This document shows, one piece after another, positions 35,303-43,819 of a stretch of DNA of 64,000 nt. The translations under genes and the position numbers were made by a program. The DNA lies in the NCBI GenBank assembly GCA_018376445.1, contig JAHABL010000009.1, positions 58,885 to 122,884 of the forward strand, read 5' to 3'. The stretch comes from Mycobacteriales bacterium (GTDB taxonomy: Bacteria; Actinomycetota; Actinomycetes; Mycobacteriales; Mycobacteriaceae). The stretch's first letter is position 1. Every line of letters starts with the position of its first letter. The notes under the pieces were generated by a model, which was given only the letters and a program-made list of their open reading frames with translations, was not told where the DNA came from and did no database searches.

Positions 35303-36369
35303 AATCTCCTCCTCTGAACTCTCTCACCCGACGCAACGGACTGCCGAGCCGCTACATACGAGGGTACCGTCACCAAAGGGGGACGATCCTCTTCTAGCGC
35401 CGCGATCTCCACTGGATGGTACGTCGTGTAACTGGTGGAATCGTGTCTGGCGGCAGCAAACTGTACCAAAGGAGCGTCTTCGGGCATCATCCCAGCCTTG
35501 CGGAGGACGGTATCGGCGACTTCTCGCGACATGCGGCCAAGTTGGTGAAGGGGACGGTTACGGTGCTCCCGCACCCCCAAATTCACCTGGCAGATGTGGT
35601 CGGCACCCCAAAGTGCCACCACATCCATAATCAGTCCGATTTCCACACCGTAGCCGGCTGCAAACGGCAGACGTTCCGCCACATGCCGACGCAATGCGTA
35701 TTCACCCCCCAGTGGCTGAATAAGAAAGCGTGCTTCAGGGCAGAGGGACGCCAGCAGAGGGCGGGCAACCAACTCGGTGACCCGTCCTCCCCCATCCCGA
35801 GTGTCTCCCAGCGGGCGACGATAGAAACCTTTCACCATGTCAATGCGGGGTATCCCCCCGCTAGCGTAGGCGGTCGCATCGCCGGTGGGAGGCGCGGCTC
35901 CATCAAGCAGCAAGGGGGCCACCAACCACGGCACATAGCGCGGATCGGGGCGTTTCAAATCACCATCAATGAAGACAACGATGTCACCGCCACAGGCCGC
36001 TATCCCTCGCCACAGCGATTCCCCTTTCCCCAACCTCACAGGCACCTCGGGAAGTATCTCGGCGAGTTGCCGAACCGTCGCCCCTGCGGAACACGCCTGC
36101 TCCACCGTATCATCGGTAGAAGCAGAGTCGATGACGATGATCTCATCCACCAGGCCGCCTACGTAGGGAACAATCGACCCCACGACGGCACCGATATGGG
36201 CTCCCTCATTGAGGGTGGGAATAACCACGGAGACGCACTGCTCTCCTTTGGCCGCCATCAGCTCCTCCAACGTCCAGGTGGGACGCATGACGGTTCGGTC
36301 ATGCCATAGGGGTACACCTGTGCTGTCACTACTTGCAGTTGGAGAGGAGGAGTGAGGGGTTTCTGTCAT
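35293..36369 (-). CDS. gpgS: Glucosyl-3-phosphoglycerate synthase
   Basis: 358 aa. GT81 (GT-A fold) motifs: VVIPTLNEGAHIGAVV at about residue 48, IIVIDSASTDDT, and IVVFIDGDLKRPDPRYV, where the DxD metal site is replaced by DGD. AGYGVEIGLIMDV and LGVREHRNRPL follow near the acceptor site. It is somewhat longer than the mycobacterial enzyme because of an N-terminal Ser/Pro-rich extension and a basic tail. Role: transfers glucose to 3-phosphoglycerate, the first step of methylglucose lipopolysaccharide synthesis. It overlaps LOG upstream by 4 bases (ATGA). Confidence 0.93.
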   Translation of the reverse strand: MTETPHSSSPTASSDSTGVPLWHDRTVMRPTWTLEELMAAKGEQCVSVVIPTLNEGAHIGAVVGSIVPYVGGLVDEIIVIDSASTDDTVEQACSAGATVRQLAEILPEVPVRLGKGESLWRGIAACGGDIVVFIDGDLKRPDPRYVPWLVAPLLLDGAAPPTGDATAYASGGIPRIDMVKGFYRRPLGDTRDGGGRVTELVARPLLASLCPEARFLIQPLGGEYALRRHVAERLPFAAGYGVEIGLIMDVVALWGADHICQVNLGVREHRNRPLHQLGRMSREVADTVLRKAGMMPEDAPLVQFAAARHDSTSYTTYHPVEIAALEEDRPPLVTVPSYVAARQSVASGERVQRRRLWA

Positions 36370-37232
36370 TCCGATTCTGCTTCTTCGTGGCGTTCTTCTT
36401 CCAGCGTGGCTTCGAACACGTCGTTGTCCTTACACGCCAAAGTGTTTTCGAGGTGATCAACCTGGTGCTGGTGAACTTCAATAATATGCCGAACCGCGTC
36501 CTCGGGAGAGTCGGTCAGGTACAGCAGCTTCTCGTCACCAGCAGAAATCATGTCTTCCTCCAGCAGGGTGGAGGTAATCCACTCCATCAGCGGTCCCCAG
36601 AATTCTGTTCCGAACAACACGATGGGGAAGCGCCAGATCTTCTTGGTCTGCACCAGAGTGAGGGCCTCAAAAAGCTCGTCAAGGGTACCGAAGCCACCGG
36701 GCATGCAGACGAAGGCCTGCGAATACTTGACGAACATCGTCTTCCGAATGAAGAAGTAGCGGAAGTTCATGCCGAGGTCGACCCAGTGATTGATCTTCTG
36801 TTCGAACGGTAACTCAATTCCCAGACCGACCGAGAAGCCTTTTGCTTCCACTGCGCCTTTATTTGCCGCTTCCATCTCTCCCGGTCCACCACCGGTGATA
36901 ACGGCATAGCCTGCCTTTGACAGTTCGCCCGCCACGGCATGGGCGGCCTGGTACCACTTGCTCTCTTCGGTAGTACGGGCCGATCCGAACACGCTGACGG
37001 CGGGGGGCATTTCAGCGAGGGCACCGAAACCGTCCACAAACTCCGACTGAATGCGCATGACGCGCCAGGGGTCAGTGTGCAGCCAATCTACGTCAGGTTG
37101 GGGCTGCAGCAGTCGTGAGTCGGTTGTTGACCCGCCCTGCCGCACCTGGGTGCGCCGCCGTAACACCGGACCTCGCATATAGGAGGCAGCAGACTGGTGC
37201 ATGGCGTTGTGGTTGGTGTTCGTGCTTTTCAC
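36366..37232 (-). CDS. LOG-family (TIGR00730) nucleotide 5'-monophosphate phosphoribohydrolase
   Basis: 288 aa from GTG 37232. Motifs: VSVFGSARTTEES, GGGPGEMEAANKGA and the signature MPGGFGTLDELFEALTLVQ, with the catalytic Arg/Glu pair of LOG proteins. Role in related proteins: cleaves N6-modified AMP (cytokinin riboside monophosphate) or AMP to free base and ribose-5-phosphate. The mycobacterial orthologue (about Rv1205) has this activity. It sits two bases after dapE and overlaps gpgS by 4, so dapE-log-gpgS-divIVA-like form one operon. The first about 60 residues are a variable extension. Confidence 0.88.
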   Translation of the reverse strand: MKSTNTNHNAMHQSAASYMRGPVLRRRTQVRQGGSTTDSRLLQPQPDVDWLHTDPWRVMRIQSEFVDGFGALAEMPPAVSVFGSARTTEESKWYQAAHAVAGELSKAGYAVITGGGPGEMEAANKGAVEAKGFSVGLGIELPFEQKINHWVDLGMNFRYFFIRKTMFVKYSQAFVCMPGGFGTLDELFEALTLVQTKKIWRFPIVLFGTEFWGPLMEWITSTLLEEDMISAGDEKLLYLTDSPEDAVRHIIEVHQHQVDHLENTLACKDNDVFEATLEEERHEEAESE

Positions 37233-37234
37233 GG

Positions 37235-38419
37235 TTATTCCTTTTCTGAAGGGGTGGTGAGGTAGATCCGCATAATCTCGGTGACCTCGGTAATGTGCTT
37301 CACCGGGCAGTGCTCGTCACGTTTGTGCGCTAAGGAGGGATCCCCCGGCCCCAGATTCACCGACGGCATCCCCATCGCAGCGAAACGAGAAACGTCCGTC
37401 CACCCATATTTAGCACGGACCTTGCCGTTTGCTGCTGCGACGAGCGGAGTCGCTGCGGGCGCTGACAGACCAGGCAGGGCACCGCCCGACATATCAAGGA
37501 TTTCCCAGGTGAGGCCGTGGGTGACGGCGTCTTGACGGGTCCCTGCCACGGTGTCGGTAATACCCTCTAGGGACAGTCCGAGGGTGTCACAGACGTAGCC
37601 TAAAGCCTCGTATTCGGTGCGGTCGGGAGCGAAACGGAAGTTAACTTCCACCCAGGCTTCATCGGGAATGACGTTTCCGGCAATGCCGCCAGCCATCCGC
37701 ACGGCATTGAGACCCTCCCGATAGACGCATCCGTCAATCTCGACTTCCCGTATTTCATAGGCGGCAAGCTTGGCAAGTACTGGGCTAAGAGCATGGATGG
37801 AGTTCTCTCCCATCCAAGCACGGGCAGAGTGCGCTCGAACCCCGTGCCCCTCAATGCGGATACGCATGGTTCCTTGGCAGCCTGCTTCGATCCACCCTCC
37901 GGACGGCTCTCCGAGGATCGATATATCTCCTCTAATGAGCTCTGGGTAGTCGCGTTGCAGAGTTCCCAATCCGTTGAAGCGGGCGTCTATTTCCTCACAG
38001 TCGTAGTAGACGAGGGTCATGTCCTGCTGTAGTCCCGGGTCGTCGGCTAGCGCATAGAAGAGGTGGTAGAAGACGGCATCGCCCGACTTCATGTCGACGC
38101 TGCCACACCCGTGGATACAGTCCGGACCCTGGTCTCCTGGCGCGCGCAAGCTGGGGACGTTCTCTGCGATCGGTACCGTATCGAGGTGTCCGGCGAGAAC
38201 CACGCGTGTGGGAAGTCCGCGGTGCGTTCGGGCGACAACGCAATTGCCGATACGATCGACGGTCACCGTGGGGTGGTCGGTTTGCACGATAGTGCGGAAG
38301 CCTCGCTCAACCGCGTCAGCGATAGCAGTCTCATCCTGGGACTCGGAAGGAATATCGACGAAGTCCTGTGTCAGGGAGATCGGGTCGCGGCGGGGGTCAA
38401 GCATCATAGGGATTTCCAT
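37235..38419 (-). CDS. dapE: Succinyl-diaminopimelate desuccinylase
   Basis: 394 aa from ATG 38419, with a GAGAG stretch upstream. A GTG two codons earlier (38425) is possible. M20 motifs: AGHLDTVP (metal His and catalytic Asp), GCGSVDMKSGDAV (bridging Asp), YDCEEID (catalytic Glu and metal Glu), EPSGGWIEAGCQGTMR, and a late LGPGDPSLAHKRDE with the last His ligand. Role: releases succinate from N-succinyl-LL-DAP in lysine and meso-DAP synthesis. Divergent from dapD across about 120 bases, matching the mycobacterial dapD-dapE layout. Confidence 0.94.
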   Translation of the reverse strand: MEIPMMLDPRRDPISLTQDFVDIPSESQDETAIADAVERGFRTIVQTDHPTVTVDRIGNCVVARTHRGLPTRVVLAGHLDTVPIAENVPSLRAPGDQGPDCIHGCGSVDMKSGDAVFYHLFYALADDPGLQQDMTLVYYDCEEIDARFNGLGTLQRDYPELIRGDISILGEPSGGWIEAGCQGTMRIRIEGHGVRAHSARAWMGENSIHALSPVLAKLAAYEIREVEIDGCVYREGLNAVRMAGGIAGNVIPDEAWVEVNFRFAPDRTEYEALGYVCDTLGLSLEGITDTVAGTRQDAVTHGLTWEILDMSGGALPGLSAPAATPLVAAANGKVRAKYGWTDVSRFAAMGMPSVNLGPGDPSLAHKRDEHCPVKHITEVTEIMRIYLTTPSEKE

Positions 38420-38533
38420 TGTCACTCTCTCAGTCTACGGCCGCCAAGAGTGTTTAAGGAGTGTCCGGCGAGAGTTCACTTTATCGTTAACGACGCCGTA
38501 ACTAGTGAAGTAGCACACATTTCACCAGTCCAG

Positions 38534-38547
38534 TAAGCTGAATTCTA
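38534..38547 (+). promoter_or_regulatory. Leaderless promoter element of dapD
   Basis: TAAGCT at 38534-38539 lies 7 bases before the ATG at 38547, with no Shine-Dalgarno sequence. Confidence 0.45.
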
Positions 38548-39512
38548 TGACCACGTATGGAGCGTTTGCCCGCGGAATCGCGACCGTCACCACCGACGGA
38601 AAAGTTTTGGACACCTGGTACATCGACCCGGTTCTACAAGAGTCCACCGACGGCGAGGGCTACACCCACAAGCTCACTCCCGACGATCTCAATCCCAGCT
38701 GGGAGCACCTGCTGGGCTACGACTCAGCCCGTAACGTCGAACGCGTCGCCGTGGAGACGGTCATCAGCGACCTCTCTACCGCACCGATCGACGCATATGA
38801 CGCCTACCTTCGGCTACACCTCCTCTCACACCGACTAGTGAAGCCCAACACCATCAACCTCAAAACCCTCTACCGGGTCCTGCAGAATGTGGTGTGGACC
38901 AACTTTGGCCCCTGCGCAGTAGATGACTTCGACATCACCCGCTTGAGACTGGCCCAACGTGGCCCCGTCACCGTCTACAGTGTCGATCGCTTCCCCCGAA
39001 TGGTCGACTACGTCATCCCCTCCGGTGTACGCATTGCCGACGCCGACCGTGTCCGTCTGGGCGCCTACCTGTCTGAAGGCACCACGGTGATGCACGAAGG
39101 CTTCGTCAACTTCAACGCCGGCACTCTCGGTGTCTCCATGGTAGAAGGTCGTCTCTCCCAGGGCGTCACAGTTGGTGACGGCTCCGATATCGGCGGCGGC
39201 GCCAGCATCATGGGCACGCTATCCGGTGGTGGTACCCAGCACATCACCATCGGCGAGCGGTGCCTGCTGGGCGCCAACTCCGGCCTGGGTATCCCGCTTG
39301 GCAACGACTGCGTAGTGGAAGCAGGCCTCTACATCACTGCCGGCGCCAAAGTCGTGAGCCATCTCGATGGCGAACCCGCCGAGGTCAAAGCAGTCGAGTT
39401 GGCCGGACGCGACAATGTCCTGTTCCGTCGAAATTCACTCACGGGTGCCATTGAAGCCGTGAAATATGGCAGAGTTGGGATCGAGCTGAACGACAGCCTC
39501 CATAGCAACTAG
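38547..39512 (+). CDS. dapD: Tetrahydrodipicolinate N-succinyltransferase
   Basis: 321 aa, typical of the actinobacterial DapD type. A unique N-terminal domain (about residues 1-150) precedes a left-handed beta-helix: GAYLSEGTTVMHEGFVNFNA, SMVEGRLSQGVTVGDGSDIGGG, and IGERCLLGANSGLGIPLGND. Role: transfers succinyl from succinyl-CoA to tetrahydrodipicolinate, the step before DapC and DapE in the DAP pathway. The permease gene follows 16 bases downstream and is probably cotranscribed. Confidence 0.95.
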   Translation: MTTYGAFARGIATVTTDGKVLDTWYIDPVLQESTDGEGYTHKLTPDDLNPSWEHLLGYDSARNVERVAVETVISDLSTAPIDAYDAYLRLHLLSHRLVKPNTINLKTLYRVLQNVVWTNFGPCAVDDFDITRLRLAQRGPVTVYSVDRFPRMVDYVIPSGVRIADADRVRLGAYLSEGTTVMHEGFVNFNAGTLGVSMVEGRLSQGVTVGDGSDIGGGASIMGTLSGGGTQHITIGERCLLGANSGLGIPLGNDCVVEAGLYITAGAKVVSHLDGEPAEVKAVELAGRDNVLFRRNSLTGAIEAVKYGRVGIELNDSLHSN

Positions 39513-39528
39513 CCCCTAAGAAGGTCTT

Positions 39529-41010
39529 ATGGCTGAGCCCACCCCTGTGTCTCCCCACAACTCCACGTCTGCGTCGCAAGCCGCGACATCCAGCACCCCC
39601 GCGAGTGGAACTGGACTGCAGCAAGGTCTCCGGGTTCGACATCTCACCATGATGGGACTGGGCTCCGCCATCGGTGCTGGCCTCTTTTTAGGTAGCGGCC
39701 AGGGCATTCATGCAGCGGGCCCCGCTATTCTGGTCTCCTATGTCGCAGCCGGCATTATTGTAGTGCTCGTCATGCAGATGCTGGGAGAACTCAGTGCCGC
39801 CCGCCCCGCCAGTGGCTCCTTCTCTACCTACGTGGAGATGGCGTTCGGACGGACCGGCGGCTTCGTTATCGGCTGGCTCTACTGGTTCATGCTTATCCTC
39901 GTACTAGGCGCGGAAATGACAGGCGCTGCAAGCATTATGGGACAGTGGTTCCACTGCTCACCCTGGATTCCAGCACTCGTCTGCATGATCTTCTTCACCA
40001 TCGTAAATCTTGCGCAGGTGCAGGGCTTCGGCGAATTTGAGTTTTGGTTTGCTGCCATCAAAGTTACCGTTATCGTGCTCTTCCTCATCATTGGTGTACT
40101 GCTGATCTTCGGTGTGCTCCCCGGAACCGAACCCGTGGGCTTCACCAACTTCCTCGGCCGCGGCGGTTTCATGCCGAAGGGCTGGAGCGGTATCGCCGCC
40201 GGTCTGCTAGCTGTCGCCTTTGCCTTCGGCGGTATAGAAATCGTCACTATCGCAGCTGCTGAATCCGACAATCCCAGCCTCTCCATTGCGAAGGCAGTGC
40301 GCTCCGTCATCTTCCGCATCTCCGTCTTCTACCTAGGCTCCATCCTCGTCATCACCTTCCTGTTGCCCTGGGATCAACTGCAGGGAGCTGAAAACGCAGC
40401 AGAGAGCCCCTTTACGGCCGTGCTCCAGCAGGCACACTTGCCGGGTGTCGTCACCTTCATGGAAGCGATCATCGTGCTCTCACTGCTGAGCGCATTTAAC
40501 GCCCAGATCTACGCCACCTCTCGGATGATGTTCTCCCTGGCTAAGCGTGGTCACGGACCGCAAGTCCTCACCAAAATCTCACGTACCGGTGTTCCCTTTA
40601 ATGCGCTGCTCATCAGCGTCTTCTTCGGATTCGTTTCGGTGGGGTTGAACTACCTAGAACTACCTGGGCTGCTCGTCTTCCTCCTCAATTCGGTGGGGGC
40701 AATCCTCCTGGTGGTATGGGCCTCCATCGCCATCTCCGAGCTGAAGCTCCGGCCTGAGCTCGAAAAAGAGGGCTCGCTGAGCGTCAAGATGTGGGCCTAC
40801 CCCTACCTCACATGGCTCGCGCTCGCCTTGATGGCTGGTCTCACCATCCTCATGTTCACAGATGAGACCACTCGCAACCAGCTCTTCGCCACCATTGTCG
40901 TGGTCATTATTCTGGCAGTACTCGGGGCGATTAACCATGCCTGGCGGAAGCGGCACCCAGTTGAGGTACCCCCAGTCCCCAGCGCATCAGTCGACAAGAC
41001 GACCTCCTAG
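39529..41010 (+). CDS. APC-superfamily amino-acid permease
   Basis: 493 aa with 12 hydrophobic segments. The TM1 signature MMGLGSAIGAGLFLGSG is followed by consensus loops such as ARPASGSFSTYVEMAFG and TM6 AVAFAFGGIEIVTIAAAES, characteristic of the AAT/GABA-type permeases (family 2.A.3.1). The N-terminal about 25 residues are Ser/Thr/Ala-rich. ATG 39529 has AAGAAGG upstream. Role: proton-coupled amino-acid uptake; closest types include aromatic, proline or GABA permeases. Cotranscription with dapD hints at, but does not prove, lysine-related transport. Confidence 0.88.
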   Translation: MAEPTPVSPHNSTSASQAATSSTPASGTGLQQGLRVRHLTMMGLGSAIGAGLFLGSGQGIHAAGPAILVSYVAAGIIVVLVMQMLGELSAARPASGSFSTYVEMAFGRTGGFVIGWLYWFMLILVLGAEMTGAASIMGQWFHCSPWIPALVCMIFFTIVNLAQVQGFGEFEFWFAAIKVTVIVLFLIIGVLLIFGVLPGTEPVGFTNFLGRGGFMPKGWSGIAAGLLAVAFAFGGIEIVTIAAAESDNPSLSIAKAVRSVIFRISVFYLGSILVITFLLPWDQLQGAENAAESPFTAVLQQAHLPGVVTFMEAIIVLSLLSAFNAQIYATSRMMFSLAKRGHGPQVLTKISRTGVPFNALLISVFFGFVSVGLNYLELPGLLVFLLNSVGAILLVVWASIAISELKLRPELEKEGSLSVKMWAYPYLTWLALALMAGLTILMFTDETTRNQLFATIVVVIILAVLGAINHAWRKRHPVEVPPVPSASVDKTTS

Positions 41011-41046
41011 GCTGCTAGCTAGTCTCTAAGACAGATAGACAGCTAA

Positions 41047-41094
41047 AGGCCGGCCTACCCCTCCTCTTTTATAGGGGGGGAGCCAGCCTCTTCT
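41047..41094. terminator. Probable terminator after the permease gene
   Basis: Imperfect hairpin pairing AGGCCGGCC and CCCC with GGGGG and AGCCAGCCT around a TCTTTTATA loop, followed by TCTTCT. It lies between the permease and the convergent dapC gene. Confidence 0.45.
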
Positions 41095-41198
41095 ATCGTG
41101 TCTATAAGAATCAGCACGCAACCACACCATGCGGAAGACGTGTCTACTCGTCTCGACCCAGTCCGCGCGATGTAGGCTACCGTCCGAGCACTACTAGA

Positions 41199-42329
41199 CT
41201 AGACCGTCTCAGCGCGCAGCCGGTCACAGGCTGCGGCGATACGCTCGTCAGTAGCAGTAAGAGCGATACGCACATGTTCACTACCGCGTGGACCATAAAA
41301 CTCACCGGGGGCCACCAAGATGCCGCGCTCTGCAAACCAGTGGGTAAGCTCACGGCAAGGAGTGCCGTTCGTGGTCCACAGGTAGAGCCCTGCAGCAGAC
41401 TCATCAATCTGCATACCAGCCGATTCAAGTGCAGCCTTCAGCATGTCACGGCGGTGCCGGTACCGGTCATACTGCTCGCCGGCGTGGCGGTCATCCCGGA
41501 GTGCCGCGGCACTGGCGTGCTGCACTACCGTCGGCATCATCAGGCCGGCATGCTTCCGCACTGCAAGAAGCTCGCCGACAAGTTCGGGATCACCCACCAC
41601 AAATCCGGATCGGTAACTTGCCATATTGGATGTCTTCGACAGCGAGTGAATAGCAAGCAGGTTACGGGTGTCGCCACCACATACTTCCGGATCGAGGATG
41701 GAGGGAGCTGTCCCCTCCCAGCACAGACCCAGGTAGCACTCGTCAGAAGCAATAATCACGCCGCGCTCACGCGCCCAATCGACTATCTTCCGCAAGTGTT
41801 CGACCGGGAGTACCTTGCCGGTGGGGTTCGAGGGGGTATTGAGGTACATCAGCGTTGGAGCCAGCGGACCCACCTGTGCAGTCCCGTCTGCTCGCACGAC
41901 GGAACACCCCGCCAAGAGCGCACCTACTTCATACGTAGGGTAGGCAATCTCCGGGATCACCACTGTATGCTTCTCCCCCAAACCTAAGAGAGTAGGCAGC
42001 CAGGCGATAAGTTCCTTCGTCCCAATGACTGGGAGTACCTGAGTAGCTGGATCGAGGTCGATTGTGCCGTAGCGGCGAGTCAGTGCATGAGCACAGGCCT
42101 GACGAAGGTCCTCGGTACCGATAGTTTGTGGGTAACCGGGAACCTCCGCTGCCTCTTCCAACGCACTCTGGATGAAGGGGTCGACGTTGTCGACCGGGGT
42201 GCCGACCGAGAGATCGACGATTCCATCTGGGTGGCGTGCTGCGAGGTCGCGCACCTCGGCTAGCGTGTCCCAGGGGAAGACCGGGAGACCCGCAGCGACA
42301 GGGGTTCGTTTGCGGGGTGCGTAGGGCAT
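41199..42329 (-). CDS. dapC: N-succinyldiaminopimelate aminotransferase
   Basis: 376 aa. Fold-type I PLP enzyme: VDLSVGTPVDNVDPF near the N-terminus, LNTPSNPTGKVL (Asn contacting PLP), ASDECYLGLCWEG, and the PLP lysine in IHSLSKTSNMASYRSGF at about residue 232. A late VRIALTATDERI carries the substrate-carboxylate Arg. Role: converts N-succinyl-2-amino-6-ketopimelate to N-succinyl-LL-DAP in lysine/peptidoglycan synthesis. It sits 5 bases after fdxC, as in mycobacteria. Confidence 0.92.
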   Translation of the reverse strand: MPYAPRKRTPVAAGLPVFPWDTLAEVRDLAARHPDGIVDLSVGTPVDNVDPFIQSALEEAAEVPGYPQTIGTEDLRQACAHALTRRYGTIDLDPATQVLPVIGTKELIAWLPTLLGLGEKHTVVIPEIAYPTYEVGALLAGCSVVRADGTAQVGPLAPTLMYLNTPSNPTGKVLPVEHLRKIVDWARERGVIIASDECYLGLCWEGTAPSILDPEVCGGDTRNLLAIHSLSKTSNMASYRSGFVVGDPELVGELLAVRKHAGLMMPTVVQHASAAALRDDRHAGEQYDRYRHRRDMLKAALESAGMQIDESAAGLYLWTTNGTPCRELTHWFAERGILVAPGEFYGPRGSEHVRIALTATDERIAAACDRLRAETV

Positions 42330-42334
42330 AGACG

Positions 42335-42661
42335 TTATTCGCCTTCGTTTTGTGGGGGTAGGGAGGCGACGAAGTCAGTGTCGGTACCGGTGCGGCCGAC
42401 GCTGGCAGCTCCACCCGGGGACCCCAATTCGTCGAAAAAGTCGATGTTGGTCTGGGTGTACTCAGACCATTCGTCCGGAACGTCATCCTCATAGAAGATG
42501 GCTTCCACAGGGCAGGCGGGCTCGCAGGCACCGCAGTCTACGCACTCATCGGGGTGGATGTAGAGCATGCGGTCGCCTTCGTAGATGCAGTCCACCGGGC
42601 ACTCTTCCACGCAACCGCGGTCGAGGACATCAACACAAGGTTGCGCGATGACGTATGCCAC
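42335..42661 (-). CDS. fdxC: 7Fe (3Fe-4S/4Fe-4S) ferredoxin
   Basis: 108 aa. The N-terminal cluster region is CVDVLDRGCVEECPVDC (3Fe-4S plus last Cys of the second cluster). The second region CVDCGACEPACP supplies the other 4Fe-4S ligands. The tail of about 50 residues contains DEWSEYTQTNIDFFDELGSP, typical of actinobacterial FdxC. Role: soluble electron carrier, for example between NADPH:ferredoxin reductase and cytochrome P450 or other acceptors. Confidence 0.94.
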   Translation of the reverse strand: MAYVIAQPCVDVLDRGCVEECPVDCIYEGDRMLYIHPDECVDCGACEPACPVEAIFYEDDVPDEWSEYTQTNIDFFDELGSPGGAASVGRTGTDTDFVASLPPQNEGE

Positions 42662-42694
42662 GATGTCTTTCCTTTCCAGATCAGTACGCTAGAT

Positions 42695-43819
42695 CTAGCA
42701 CGTTTGGGGTGGGCGTAGAGAAACACCCGATTCATCACAAGGCTGCCATTCGGCAGAGTCGGTCTCCAGTTTAATAGCTGCTAGCCCAGCTGCAATATCA
42801 GTTGGGTCTGCAGCGTCAACATGGTGAGATTGCCGTACCAGCCGAAACTCTTCAGTGTGTAGCAAGGGTTGTGCGATGTTATTCGACATGGCGAAGGACA
42901 CTGGCCCCTCAGGTGCCTGAAAGACCGTCACCTGAGTAGCGTGTGCCTGCAAGGCTGCTACTTTGGCGGCATAGGCCGCACTATCCAAAGTGACGGTGTG
43001 TGTGGCAGCGGCATCATCGGTGGCGAAGATGTCGCAAGCAGCAGGCAGTGTCCATTGTGCGGGAATAGCGTCTGCGATGTCCGCTAAGCCCGCAGCCACC
43101 CGCCGTTCAGACTGCATCATCCAGTAAACCAGTGGTACATCCCATGCTGCTGACAGCGCATCATCCTCCACAACCAGTGACTCGCCAGGAGTGAGAACCG
43201 TGTGATGACGCTGCTGGTAGTCCGCAGTCCACTGTGGGTCCGCCAGCATACCCGCCTCCCTCAGCTGAGCCACGCTGGTGTCCGCCTGCTGGGCGGCTGT
43301 GTGCACGGCACGAACGCCACATTGGTGGGCGCGGATGTGGTCGGGGTGTCCGTATGTTCCCGCATCGTCATAGACCAGCACAATGTGCGGTCTCATCCAC
43401 CGAATCCAACAGGCCATCAGGTCTGCGACATGCTCTGGGTCTGCACCAAGGAAAGCTCGTGGGTGGTCGTTAGCAGGAGTGCTCAACATCCCAGAATCGC
43501 GAAAGTGGCCAGCTCCCCCCAAGAAATGTGGAGTACCAGCACCCAGAGCTTGGAGTGCTCCAGTCAGTTCATGGATGCGGTAACCGCCTAATTGGTCGGC
43601 TCCGCCCGCCGCAACAACCAATTGTGCATAGGTCGATCCGATAACTTCGCCTTCTTCACCTAGTGTGCACGTCAGTACTGCTGTCTCCGCACCGGCTGCA
43701 CGGTAGGCTGCAAGGGTTCCACCGGTGTATAGAGTTTCGTCATCAGGATGGGCATGGATGGCGAGGATACGCAGCGGATCCTCGCCCACGGTTGCCGTCA
43801 ACGCGGATGTTGTGGGCAT
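42695..43819 (-). CDS. mshB: Mycothiol-pathway GlcNAc-Ins deacetylase MshB (LmbE family)
   Basis: 374 aa from ATG 43819, which overlaps the lpqW stop by one base (TAATG). Zinc-site motifs: IHAHPDDETLYTGGTLA near the N-terminus and YDDAGTYGHPDHIRAHQ at about residue 145. Role: deacetylates GlcNAc-myo-inositol in mycothiol synthesis, or mycothiol S-conjugates if it is the related amidase. It is about 70 residues longer than the M. tuberculosis MshB, mainly towards the C-terminus. The upstream frame to 43861 is not used because of the overlap start. Confidence 0.88.
   Translation of the reverse strand: MPTTSALTATVGEDPLRILAIHAHPDDETLYTGGTLAAYRAAGAETAVLTCTLGEEGEVIGSTYAQLVVAAGGADQLGGYRIHELTGALQALGAGTPHFLGGAGHFRDSGMLSTPANDHPRAFLGADPEHVADLMACWIRWMRPHIVLVYDDAGTYGHPDHIRAHQCGVRAVHTAAQQADTSVAQLREAGMLADPQWTADYQQRHHTVLTPGESLVVEDDALSAAWDVPLVYWMMQSERRVAAGLADIADAIPAQWTLPAACDIFATDDAAATHTVTLDSAAYAAKVAALQAHATQVTVFQAPEGPVSFAMSNNIAQPLLHTEEFRLVRQSHHVDAADPTDIAAGLAAIKLETDSAEWQPCDESGVSLRPPQTC

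Noticed and set aside
35416..36309. 297-aa plus-strand frame inside gpgS
   Set aside because: Antisense shadow; gpgS has the family motifs on the other strand.
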